This document shows, piece by piece, positions 1 to 5,828 of a stretch of 9,076 nucleotides of DNA. The notes below the pieces were generated by a model. That model was not told where the DNA came from and ran no database searches. It saw nothing but the letters and a program-made list of their open reading frames with translations. Within the stretch, counting starts at the first letter, position 1. Each line of letters starts with the position of its first letter. A program made the translations under genes and the position numbers. The stretch comes from an uncultured delta proteobacterium. GTDB taxonomy: Bacteria; RBG-13-61-14; DRUE01. Where the stretch lies: assembly GCA_903930515.1 (NCBI GenBank), contig CAIYYW010000031.1, forward strand, positions 1 to 9,076, read 5' to 3'.

Positions 1-628
1 CGCTCATCGCGCAGCAATCAAACACCCCGAGCGGCCAGGCAATAATCGGCGCCTTGAGCGCGTCTTCCTTTTTGATGGCCTTGCGGAAATGCGCCTTGGG
101 ATGATGAGACCCGTGCTCGTGGTTCTTCACCGCAACATTCGCGAGGGTCTCCTTGTTCCAGCCGTTCACCTCAAAGCAGCGGGTCGCGGCCAGAGCGAAC
201 ATACAGGGAGCCGGCGGGGTTTCCAGTGACACCCCGCGCGCGCCCCCCAGACCCGGCAGACCGCGCGAGCCTTGGTCCGAAAGTTTCTCCACCCCGCACG
301 CCAGCACCAAATCATACACCCCGCTCGCGACCGCGAGGCAGGCGTTCCTAAAGGCGTCCATTCCGGAAGCGCAGAAATTTTCCACCCGCGTGAACGGGAT
401 CCCGTACATTTTCAAAAATTCCGCGGGGGTGCCCCCGCTCACCCCGGTGAACTCATACTGGATCCCGCACCAGCCGGCCTGGACCTCCTTCGGCCCCACC
501 CCGGCGTCATCCAGCGCCTCGTAAACCGCGTCCACCAAAAGGTCTTCCGGCGACTTGTCCCACAACTCCCCGAACTTGGTGTACCCCACCCCGGCGATCG
601 CCACTCTATCTTTGAATCCTTGCAGCAT
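1..628 (-). CDS. Thiolase family protein (SCP2/archaeal-type acetyl-CoA acetyltransferase), N-terminal part only
   Basis: This is the first 209 residues of a thiolase; the gene continues past the left edge, so it has no stop here and a full protein would be about 390 residues. The start begins MLQGFKDRVAIAGVGYTKFG, the usual opening of the SCP2/archaeal thiolase branch. The nucleophilic cysteine is Cys86 in the motif ENFCASGMDAF, so the acyl-enzyme step should be possible; the second-half Cys/His residues lie outside the window. ATG at 628 is preceded by AAAGGAGG (636-643) seven bases upstream. It lies 24 bp downstream of the HMGCS-like/DUF35 gene, in the same operon. Family knowledge: such thiolases condense or cleave acyl-CoAs and often pair with a DUF35 protein. 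Whether this one makes acetoacetyl-CoA, cleaves a longer beta-ketoacyl-CoA or acts as an aldolase cannot be decided. Confidence 0.93.
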   Translation of the reverse strand, partial: MLQGFKDRVAIAGVGYTKFGELWDKSPEDLLVDAVYEALDDAGVGPKEVQAGWCGIQYEFTGVSGGTPAEFLKMYGIPFTRVENFCASGMDAFRNACLAVASGVYDLVLACGVEKLSDQGSRGLPGLGGARGVSLETPPAPCMFALAATRCFEVNGWNKETLANVAVKNHEHGSHHPKAHFRKAIKKEDALKAPIIAWPLGVFDCCAMS

Positions 629-652
629 CTTAATTCCTCCTTTATTTTTCGC

Positions 653-2065
653 TTACGCCGTTTTAAGCGCGGGCCGGCAACGCCAGTAATAATTATTAAA
701 CCCGCCGCCCTGGTGAATGTTGCGAAACACCAAGTCAACCTCCATCCCGATCTTGACCTGAGCCGGGTCACAGTCGGTCATAGTCAGGAACACCCGTCCG
801 CCTCCGTCCAGATCAATCACGCACCAGGGGATCGGCTGGGCCCCGCCCGAACGGATAAAATCCTTGGTAAAAGTAAAAATCTTGCCCGTATGCCGCAACC
901 TGACCTCGTCAAATTTGTCCTTGCTCTGGCAGACATAGCAAATCCGGACCAGCGGATACTGGACCGTGCCGCAACTCCTGCACTTCTCTCCCAGCAAAGC
1001 CAGCTCCATCTCCTTGTCGCGGTAATGGATCACCGGCGAGGACTTGGGGAGCGGCCGCTCGCGTTTGCTGATCTTGCGGAATTTCACATATTGCTCATAA
1101 CTGAACAGGACGCCTTTCCGGGCCAGGTTGCCCTTGACCCCGGCCCGGGGAGGAAGCTTCTTGATCCGGTCCGTGGTCACGAACAGGATCGCGTCCGCGC
1201 CGTCCCCGTGCGCCGCGAGGATGATCTCCTGGGCGGGCTGAGAATTTTCCAGGGCGTTCGCGAACGCGATCAGCGGCGAACTGGCGCCGGTGTTTCCGAT
1301 TGAGGTGAACAGCGGGTCAGAGAGCTGCAAGAGCGGGTTCAGGCCGAGCTTCCCGGCAATGCTCATCAGGCCGCGCGGATCAAAATAAGAACAGCAAAGT
1401 TTCCCGATCTCCTTCAACTCGATCCCGGTCTTCTTCTGAAGGCCCTTGATCGCTTCCAGGATATTCCCCTGGAACCCGAAATTATTCTCAACCTTGTCTT
1501 CAAAATGCATCACATAATCGTCAGTATTCTTACGCCAGACGCTCACGATCTCATCTGAAAATGAATAGGCGTCCTTCAGGTCCGCGATCAAGTTCTCCTT
1601 GGAAAGCAAAACCGCGGCCGCGCCGTCCCCGTACATCTGCTCGTCAAAAGATTCCTGCTCCGCAAGCCGCATATCCGCGGCAACCACCAGCACCCTTTTC
1701 AAGGTGCCGGCTTCAATCATATCCCGGGCCATCCGGATCGCGGTGGTTCCTCCCCGGAGGGTGTTGGTGAAATCCATGGTCATAGCCTCTTTGGAAAGCC
1801 CCAGAGCGATGGCGATGATGGGAGCGTTTGATTTTTCCCGGTAAGGCGCGGTGGTGGTAGCGAAGATCAGGCCGTCAACCGTTTTCGGATCAATCCCGGC
1901 CAGGCAGTCAAACCCGGCCTCAACCGACATCGTCACGCTGTCCTCGTCCCCGTTCGCAACCGCCTTTTCGCCCGGCCCTCCCGGCATCCCCCAGACCTTG
2001 CCGATCTCGCCGCGCGAAAGCCTCCAGAACGGAAAATAAACTCCATACGATTCAATCCCGACCAT
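653..2065 (-). CDS. HMG-CoA synthase/KAS III-like protein fused to zinc-ribbon OB-fold (DUF35) domain
   Basis: A 470-residue two-part protein. Residues 1-300 have the thiolase fold of the HMG-CoA synthase/KAS III group: a GDGAAAVLLS stretch at 146-155 and a conserved GNTGASSP at 257-264 with the expected Asn258. Residues 350-460 form a DUF35 module: a rubredoxin-like zinc ribbon with Cys362, 365, 376 and 379, then an OB fold. DUF35 modules are thought to bind or channel acyl-CoA between partner enzymes. Two catalytic positions look changed: the segment FTNTLRGGTTA (99-109) has Leu103 where HMGCS and FabH have the nucleophilic Cys, and the region CCSYFDPRG (224-232) has no His. It may therefore be a scaffold, or use different chemistry, with the thiolase downstream. 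ATG at 2065 follows AAGGAGGG (2071-2078) by five bases. An annotation as hydroxymethylglutaryl-CoA synthase would be over-specific. Confidence 0.9.
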   Translation of the reverse strand: MVGIESYGVYFPFWRLSRGEIGKVWGMPGGPGEKAVANGDEDSVTMSVEAGFDCLAGIDPKTVDGLIFATTTAPYREKSNAPIIAIALGLSKEAMTMDFTNTLRGGTTAIRMARDMIEAGTLKRVLVVAADMRLAEQESFDEQMYGDGAAAVLLSKENLIADLKDAYSFSDEIVSVWRKNTDDYVMHFEDKVENNFGFQGNILEAIKGLQKKTGIELKEIGKLCCSYFDPRGLMSIAGKLGLNPLLQLSDPLFTSIGNTGASSPLIAFANALENSQPAQEIILAAHGDGADAILFVTTDRIKKLPPRAGVKGNLARKGVLFSYEQYVKFRKISKRERPLPKSSPVIHYRDKEMELALLGEKCRSCGTVQYPLVRICYVCQSKDKFDEVRLRHTGKIFTFTKDFIRSGGAQPIPWCVIDLDGGGRVFLTMTDCDPAQVKIGMEVDLVFRNIHQGGGFNNYYWRCRPALKTA

Positions 2066-2070
2066 TTTAA

Positions 2071-2078
2071 CCCTCCTT
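2071..2078 (-). promoter_or_regulatory. Ribosome binding site of the HMGCS-like gene
   Basis: AAGGAGGG on the minus strand, five bases before the ATG at 2065. It is a near-perfect Shine-Dalgarno site and fixes the start codon. Confidence 0.8.
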
Positions 2079-2128
2079 GTGAGTGATTATTCCAACCGTT
2101 CCACTATCATTCATCCGGATTATTTCTG

Positions 2129-2158
2129 ATTCTATTACAGACCCCGGCGTTTGGTCAA
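2129..2158 (-). promoter_or_regulatory. Sigma70-like promoter of the HMGCS-like/thiolase operon
   Basis: On the minus strand, TTGACC (2153-2158) is a -35 box matching consensus at 5 of 6 positions. It is separated by 18 bp from TAGAAT (2129-2134), also 5 of 6. Transcription would start near 2122, giving a leader of about 57 nt with a strong Shine-Dalgarno site. This supports the operon having its own promoter, separate from the sugar kinase/nucleotidyltransferase genes upstream. Confidence 0.65.
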
Positions 2159-2226
2159 GAATTTTTCAGCCTTTTTTTTCTGTCCGCTTCCGCCCCCCTC
2201 CCCGCTCCCGGATAAAAACCCGCGTT

Positions 2227-2296
2227 GCAAATGCGCCATTTAAATCCCGGATCCTGAATCCAAACGCAGGCAAGTATGATGCGGGATTTCATTTGC
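2227..2296 (-). terminator. Long nested inverted repeat at the end of the nucleotidyltransferase gene, possible terminator
   Basis: GCAAATG (minus, 2290-2296) can pair with CATTTGC (2227-2233), and directly inside it AAATCCCG (2282-2289) can pair with CGGGATTT (2242-2249), leaving an 8-nt bulge on one side. The outer arm overlaps the stop codon at 2289-2291. A GCGGGTTTTT stretch follows a few bases after the outer arm in the direction of transcription, but the T run does not abut the stem. The structure is visible; the role as a terminator or mRNA-stabilising hairpin is inference. Confidence 0.4.
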
Positions 2297-3278
2297 AGAT
2301 AATGACTTCGGCGATTTTGCAGGTCTGGTCGCGGACAATGGAGCGGGGATATACGATACATCGCTCGAGCCGGGATTCCTTTCCCACTTGCGCGTTGGAA
2401 CCGATATAAACCAGGGGACCGATCACCGAGCCTTCCCCGATCACCGCCCCCTGTTCAATCATCACCGGCTCCAGGATTTCCACCCGTTCCTCCACCACGG
2501 CCTCCGGGTGCAGGGTATAAGGCTTATGCTCGGAAAGGTAATGCTCGTGGATTTTGATCAGGTCCAGGGCGCAGGTGAGATGGAGGTAATGTTCCACGAA
2601 AATACCGAGCGGGACCCGGCCGGGCTTGAGTTTTTCAATCAGCCAATGGATCGCGTCCTGGCTTTCCTTTTCCCCCCGCCGCGACTCCTTCACTTGCTCC
2701 AGGAATTCCAGAACCCCGATATCCAGGGCGAACAAGAATTTGGAGATGGCGTCCCAATCCCCGGAATTTTCCCCGGGCTTTTCCCGAATCTCGGTCACTT
2801 CCCTTCCCTGGAGCCTGACCCCCGCGGCCTTGCTCAAATCCCCGGGCTTGATCTTGCTCAAGGTCATCACCACGCTCGCGTGTTGATGGAGAAAGGTATC
2901 CACCAGTCCCTGGAAATGAGTGAGCGGGTAAAGGTTATCGCAGGAGGACAGGATAAAATCGCTGTGGATCATTTCCCGCGCGCAAAGGAGGGCGTCTGCG
3001 GTTCCGTTCGGCTCATCCTGGACGCAGCTTTTGATCTCCACCCCGTCGGCGCCGTTCAATTTTTTCAGGAGCGATTCCATATCCCGATCGTCCGGGGGCC
3101 GCACCACCACGAAATTGCTCACTCCCACGCTGCGGAATTTTTCCAGCAGCCTCTGGATAATGGGCACGCCCAGGATCGGGGTCATTGCCTTGGAATGGGT
3201 GAGCGTGATCGGCTCCAGCCGTCTGCCCCGTCCCGCGGCCAGGATCACGGCCTGGAGCGAACCGGATTTCTTCTTCAT
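2289..3278 (-). CDS. Sugar-1-phosphate nucleotidyltransferase with C-terminal left-handed beta-helix
   Basis: A 329-residue protein. Residues 8-240 are a nucleotidyltransferase (Rossmann-like) domain: LAAGRGRRLEP (13-23) with Lys30 binds the nucleotide phosphates, QDEPNGTADAL (87-97) resembles the GlmU/RmlA base- and sugar-binding loop, Asp114 in SSCDNLY is the likely metal ligand, and EIREKPGE lies at 163-170. Residues about 255-318 carry hexapeptide-like repeats (GAVIGEGSVIGPLVYIG at 277-293) of a short left-handed beta-helix, as in GlmU-like proteins. It should transfer NMP from an NTP to a sugar 1-phosphate. The helix is too short to assume acetyltransferase activity. The ATG at 3278 overlaps the stop of the upstream kinase (ATGA, 4 bp) and has no clear Shine-Dalgarno site, so translation is probably coupled. 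The kinase should supply the substrate. The sugar and nucleotide are unknown. Confidence 0.92.
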   Translation of the reverse strand: MKKKSGSLQAVILAAGRGRRLEPITLTHSKAMTPILGVPIIQRLLEKFRSVGVSNFVVVRPPDDRDMESLLKKLNGADGVEIKSCVQDEPNGTADALLCAREMIHSDFILSSCDNLYPLTHFQGLVDTFLHQHASVVMTLSKIKPGDLSKAAGVRLQGREVTEIREKPGENSGDWDAISKFLFALDIGVLEFLEQVKESRRGEKESQDAIHWLIEKLKPGRVPLGIFVEHYLHLTCALDLIKIHEHYLSEHKPYTLHPEAVVEERVEILEPVMIEQGAVIGEGSVIGPLVYIGSNAQVGKESRLERCIVYPRSIVRDQTCKIAEVIICK

Positions 3279-4405
3279 CGTTCTATGATCGCCGACCCCT
3301 GCCGGACGATGCTGGGGATCCAGACCCGCGCCTGGTCCAGCTTCAATTCCTTGAGCCGGGGCAATAATTCCGCAATGAACCGATCCTCGTCATTGGGCTG
3401 AAGCAAATAAAAGACCGAGCCGCCCCCGCCGGCCCCGGTCAGCTTGGCGCCCAGCGCCCCCAACTCCAATCCCAAATGGATCAGTTTATTATTGACGGTT
3501 CCGGCCCCGGTCTCAAACCCGCAATATTCCATCATCTGGTTCACCAGCCGGTGGTTCTCGTTCATCAGCTCCCCGAAGGTTTTCCAGTCCGATTCCAACA
3601 GTGCCATCTTGCCCTTCCAGGCCGTGTCCCCGATCAGCTTCATCTGCCTGACCAGAAACGGCCCCTGTTCGTAAAAGCCCAAGAAACCCTTGATCTCCTC
3701 CAGGTATTTCCCCCGCATCACCTTATGCACATCCCCGCTTCTATGCTCAACCCCCGAATACACCACCGCCATATTGGGATACTCAACATAATCGCCCAGC
3801 TTCTCGTAAGCGCAATACGGCTCCTGCTTCAGGGGCAGATGGAACAGCTTGCCCCGATAGTCTATATAAGCGAGGTCCCCGAGCAGGGGGACATACCGGT
3901 CCGCGAACCCGCAGGTGATCCCCAGCTCGGCCTCTTCTATCCGCTGGGTCAGTTCGGCGAGAAAATAAAGATTATGCTTTTTCCGATCCAGCCGGTAGAA
4001 ATGGACCAGGCTCAGCAGGCACAGATGCGCGAGCACGGTTGACCCGCCCAAGCCGCTCTGGCGGGGGATTTCGGTGGAAAAGGAAATCTTGATCCCCTGC
4101 GTCTTGATCTTCTCCCTCAGCTCCGGGCTGGATTGCAGCAACAATTTCAGGCTGGCCAGGAACAGGTCGAAATCGGACCCGTAGTTGAATTGCATTTCCC
4201 GGGTCGGGTCCAATTCCACCCGCTCCGGCTGACGCGAGTGCCGCTTGATCGCTTTTTCAAACACGATCTTTTCGTTCGGCTCAACCCGCGCCTCGGCCCA
4301 GATGTTGATGGCCGCACTGATGGTCTGGTGAGCGCCCTCGTTGGCGTCGCTAGGATTTCCCAGGATATTGATCCGGGCGGGAACTTTCACCGCGAAAAAT
4401 TTCAT
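3275..4405 (-). CDS. GHMP-family sugar kinase, glucuronokinase-like
   Basis: A 376-residue GHMP kinase. From the ATG at 4405: PARINILGNPSDANEG (9-24) is the first motif, and its GNPSD core resembles plant-type glucuronokinases more than galactokinase or mevalonate kinase. PRQSGLGGSTV (114-124) is the ATP phosphate-binding loop. GFADRY (166-171) holds the probable catalytic Asp169, again in a D-R context as in glucuronokinases. GAKLTGAGGGGSVFYLL (319-335) is the C-terminal glycine motif. All active-site motifs are present. It should phosphorylate C1 of a sugar or uronic acid using ATP. The next gene, overlapping by 4 bp, is a sugar-1-phosphate nucleotidyltransferase, which strongly supports a C1 sugar kinase. 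A GTG at 4421-4423 would add six residues (MLIIIR). Neither start has a good Shine-Dalgarno site; the ATG is preferred. Heptose or another uronate kinase are alternatives. Confidence 0.9.
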   Translation of the reverse strand: MKFFAVKVPARINILGNPSDANEGAHQTISAAINIWAEARVEPNEKIVFEKAIKRHSRQPERVELDPTREMQFNYGSDFDLFLASLKLLLQSSPELREKIKTQGIKISFSTEIPRQSGLGGSTVLAHLCLLSLVHFYRLDRKKHNLYFLAELTQRIEEAELGITCGFADRYVPLLGDLAYIDYRGKLFHLPLKQEPYCAYEKLGDYVEYPNMAVVYSGVEHRSGDVHKVMRGKYLEEIKGFLGFYEQGPFLVRQMKLIGDTAWKGKMALLESDWKTFGELMNENHRLVNQMMEYCGFETGAGTVNNKLIHLGLELGALGAKLTGAGGGGSVFYLLQPNDEDRFIAELLPRLKELKLDQARVWIPSIVRQGSAIIER

Positions 4406-4423
4406 CCTGATAATGATTAGCAC

Positions 4424-4644
4424 AAGAGCGGCGGCAAATCAAATAATTTTCCCGCTACAGCAACAGGATGACCGGCGGGACGGTGGATCAAGGGATTAAA
4501 TGTGTAGAATGAGGTAAACGCGGACCCCTGCGTCGTCCTGCTCTGACTTCGCCGGGCAGGCCTTGGTTCGGCAGGCTTCCCACAGGGAAACCCGAAATGC
4601 GAAACAACAACCTGCAAAACAGAACGGCCAAAAACAAAAAACCC
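4424..4644. other. Intergenic region between divergent kinase gene and rnpB; no gene found
   Basis: About 220 bp with no credible gene. It contains GC-rich stretches with GGCAGGC twice at a 15-bp period (4555-4561 and 4570-4576), a small TTCCC/GGGAA hairpin (4577-4589), and CATTCTACACATTTAATCCC on the minus strand around 4494-4513. Short open frames here have no recognisable protein content. The promoter for the sugar kinase operon must lie here, but no convincing -35/-10 pair was found. The composition suggests a dispersed intergenic repeat or decayed sequence. Confidence 0.4.
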
Positions 4645-4673
4645 TTGCCTAACAAGAGATAAAGAACTATAAT
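4645..4673 (+). promoter_or_regulatory. Sigma70-like promoter of rnpB
   Basis: TTGCCT (4645-4650) is a -35 box matching consensus at 4 of 6 positions. A 17-bp spacer leads to a perfect -10 box TATAAT (4668-4673). The predicted start, around 4680-4681, is three to four bases before the first base of the RNase P P1 helix. Confidence 0.8.
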
Positions 4674-4683
4674 AATGATATTA

Positions 4684-5073
4684 GCGCCAGGCGGGATAGG
4701 CGGTCGCGGTTCCGCGGAAACGCGGGACTGAGGAAAGTCCGGGCTCCATTGGGCAAGCCGCTGGCTAACGGCCAGGGGGAGCAATCCCGGGAAAGTGCCA
4801 CAGAAAATAAACCGCCCTGAGTCTCGCTGAATAAGCGGGATTGAAGGGTAAGGGTGAAACGGTGGGGTAAGAGCCCACCAGTGATGGAAGCAATTCCGTC
4901 AGCTAGGCAAACCCCGGCAGGAGCAAGGCCAAATAGGGAGACGCTTGAGGCTGGCCCGGCCGATATGTCTCCGGGTAGGCCGCTTGAGGGTTATGGCAAC
5001 ATAACTCCCAGAGAAATGACCGCTGTTCCCGCTCAAACAGGAAACAGAACCCGGCTTATTTCCCGCCTGGCGC
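4684..5073 (+). ncRNA. rnpB: RNase P RNA, bacterial type A
   Basis: This is the catalytic RNA of RNase P, which removes tRNA 5' leaders together with the RnpA protein. GAGGAAAGTCCGGGCTCC lies near the 5' end (about 4729-4746), TAAGGGTGAAACGGTG and GGTAAGAGCCCACCAG follow, GAGCAAGGCCAAATAGG (4921-4937) marks P15/J15, and ACAGAACCCGGCTTAT (5044-5059) closes the 3' end. The ends form a perfect 13-bp P1 helix, GCGCCAGGCGGGA (4684-4696) with its complement (5061-5073). The length of about 390 nt and these motifs fit type A. The L15 loop that pairs with the tRNA 3' CCA end reads GGCAAACC (4906-4913), GGC instead of the common GGU. It has its own promoter. Confidence 0.97.
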
Positions 5074-5081
5074 TTTTTTTT
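5074..5081 (+). terminator. T8 tract at the 3' end of rnpB
   Basis: Eight thymines directly follow the 3' strand of the RNase P P1 helix. They are a likely termination or 3'-processing point. No separate local hairpin was found, so the role as an intrinsic terminator is inferred from the U tract. Confidence 0.5.
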
Positions 5082-5139
5082 CGCAATTGGCGGATTTTTG
5101 TGCTAAGAATATTTCCTGGATCCGGTCTTTGCTCATACC

Positions 5140-5146
5140 AAGGAGG
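5140..5146 (+). promoter_or_regulatory. Ribosome binding site of the TPR gene
   Basis: AAGGAGG, eight bases before the ATG at 5155. A TTG at 5152 is only five bases away and would add one residue; the ATG is the better start. Confidence 0.75.
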
Positions 5147-5154
5147 CGTAATTG

Positions 5155-5793
5155 ATGACCAAGAAAATAGCGGTCAAAAAAATCCCGGTCCGATCCGCGG
5201 GGGCCGGGTTGGTTTTCCTCGCTTCCATCCTGTTATGGCCGTTCCATATATCAGGCGCGGAAAGCGCGGAGTCCTGGCTGCTGAGCGGAAACAATTATTT
5301 TGAGAAAGGCAAATACACCCTGGCCCTTCAGGCTTACGACAACGCGCTCCAGTTGAACCCGAACCTTTCCGAGGCCTACAATAACCGGGGCCTGACCCAT
5401 TCCAAGCTGAATAATCTGGACCTGGCGATCAAGGATTATAACCAGGCCCTGTCCCTGAATCCGAAAAGAGATTCCACCTATTACAACCGCGGAAACGCCT
5501 ATGCCTTCCAAAAACATCCCGACCTGGCGGTCAAGGATTATTCCCGCGCGATCCAGCTTAATTCCAGGAACAGCCAGGCCTTTTTCAACCGCGCCAATGT
5601 TTACGCCGGCCAGGGGCAATCAGACCTCGCCATCGCGGATTTCTCCAAGGCCATTGAACTAAAGCCCAAAGACGCCTCGGCCTATTACAACCGGGGAAGG
5701 CTTTTTAAGAAAAAAGGAGACGCCGCCAAGGCTGATGCCGATTACAAAAAGGCGGTTGAACTCAATCCCGAATACGCCAAGAAACCGTATTAG
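5155..5793 (+). CDS. Exported tetratricopeptide repeat (TPR) protein
   Basis: A 212-residue protein. Residues 1-35 look like a signal peptide or membrane anchor: several lysines, a hydrophobic stretch from about Ala15 to Ile32, then a small-residue SGA site near 33-35. The rest is five consecutive 34-residue TPR units (about 38-71, 72-105, 106-139, 140-173, 174-207). They show the typical pattern, for example AYNNRGLTHSKLNNLDLAIK and the repeated A-L-x-L-N-P end. TPR arrays are protein-interaction scaffolds with no catalytic role, and the likely location is the periplasm or outside of the membrane. It follows rnpB by 81 bp and converges on the flavodoxin/ferredoxin gene 35 bp away. No clear promoter was found, so read-through from rnpB is possible. 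The partner is unknown. Confidence 0.92.
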   Translation: MTKKIAVKKIPVRSAGAGLVFLASILLWPFHISGAESAESWLLSGNNYFEKGKYTLALQAYDNALQLNPNLSEAYNNRGLTHSKLNNLDLAIKDYNQALSLNPKRDSTYYNRGNAYAFQKHPDLAVKDYSRAIQLNSRNSQAFFNRANVYAGQGQSDLAIADFSKAIELKPKDASAYYNRGRLFKKKGDAAKADADYKKAVELNPEYAKKPY

Positions 5794-5828
5794 CAGATTC
5801 AATCCTCAGCTGACTATCTCCGCAAAAA

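Noticed and set aside
272-1303. Long plus-strand open frame (343 codons) opposite the thiolase and HMGCS-like genes
   Set aside because: It is antisense to two clearly conserved proteins, crosses the gap between them, and its translation shows no recognisable domain. It is an effect of GC-rich third codon positions.
653-2065. Annotation as a genuine hydroxymethylglutaryl-CoA synthase of the mevalonate pathway
   Set aside because: The catalytic Cys and His appear absent, so the fold is supported but the specific activity is not.
2388-3401. Plus-strand open frame of 337 codons opposite the nucleotidyltransferase and the end of the kinase
   Set aside because: Antisense shadow of a well-supported gene, rich in His and Pro without any motif.
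3476-4042. Plus-strand open frame of 188 codons opposite the GHMP kinase
   Set aside because: Antisense shadow; all GHMP motifs are on the minus strand.
4417-4784. Two minus-strand open frames (66 and 98 codons) in the spacer upstream of the sugar kinase
   Set aside because: One overlaps rnpB and both lack a ribosome binding site and any recognisable protein feature.
4854-5303. Plus-strand open frame of 149 codons running from rnpB into the TPR gene
   Set aside because: It starts inside the conserved RNase P RNA and ends out of frame in the TPR gene, with no protein motif.
5251-5619. Minus-strand open frame of 122 codons opposite the TPR gene
   Set aside because: Its repetitive look is the antisense reading of the TPR repeats.
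5255-5790. Repeats in the DNA of the TPR gene as a possible tandem DNA repeat or CRISPR-like array
   Set aside because: The 102-bp periodicity is the 34-residue TPR unit; the copies are diverged at the DNA level and there are no identical repeats with unique spacers.
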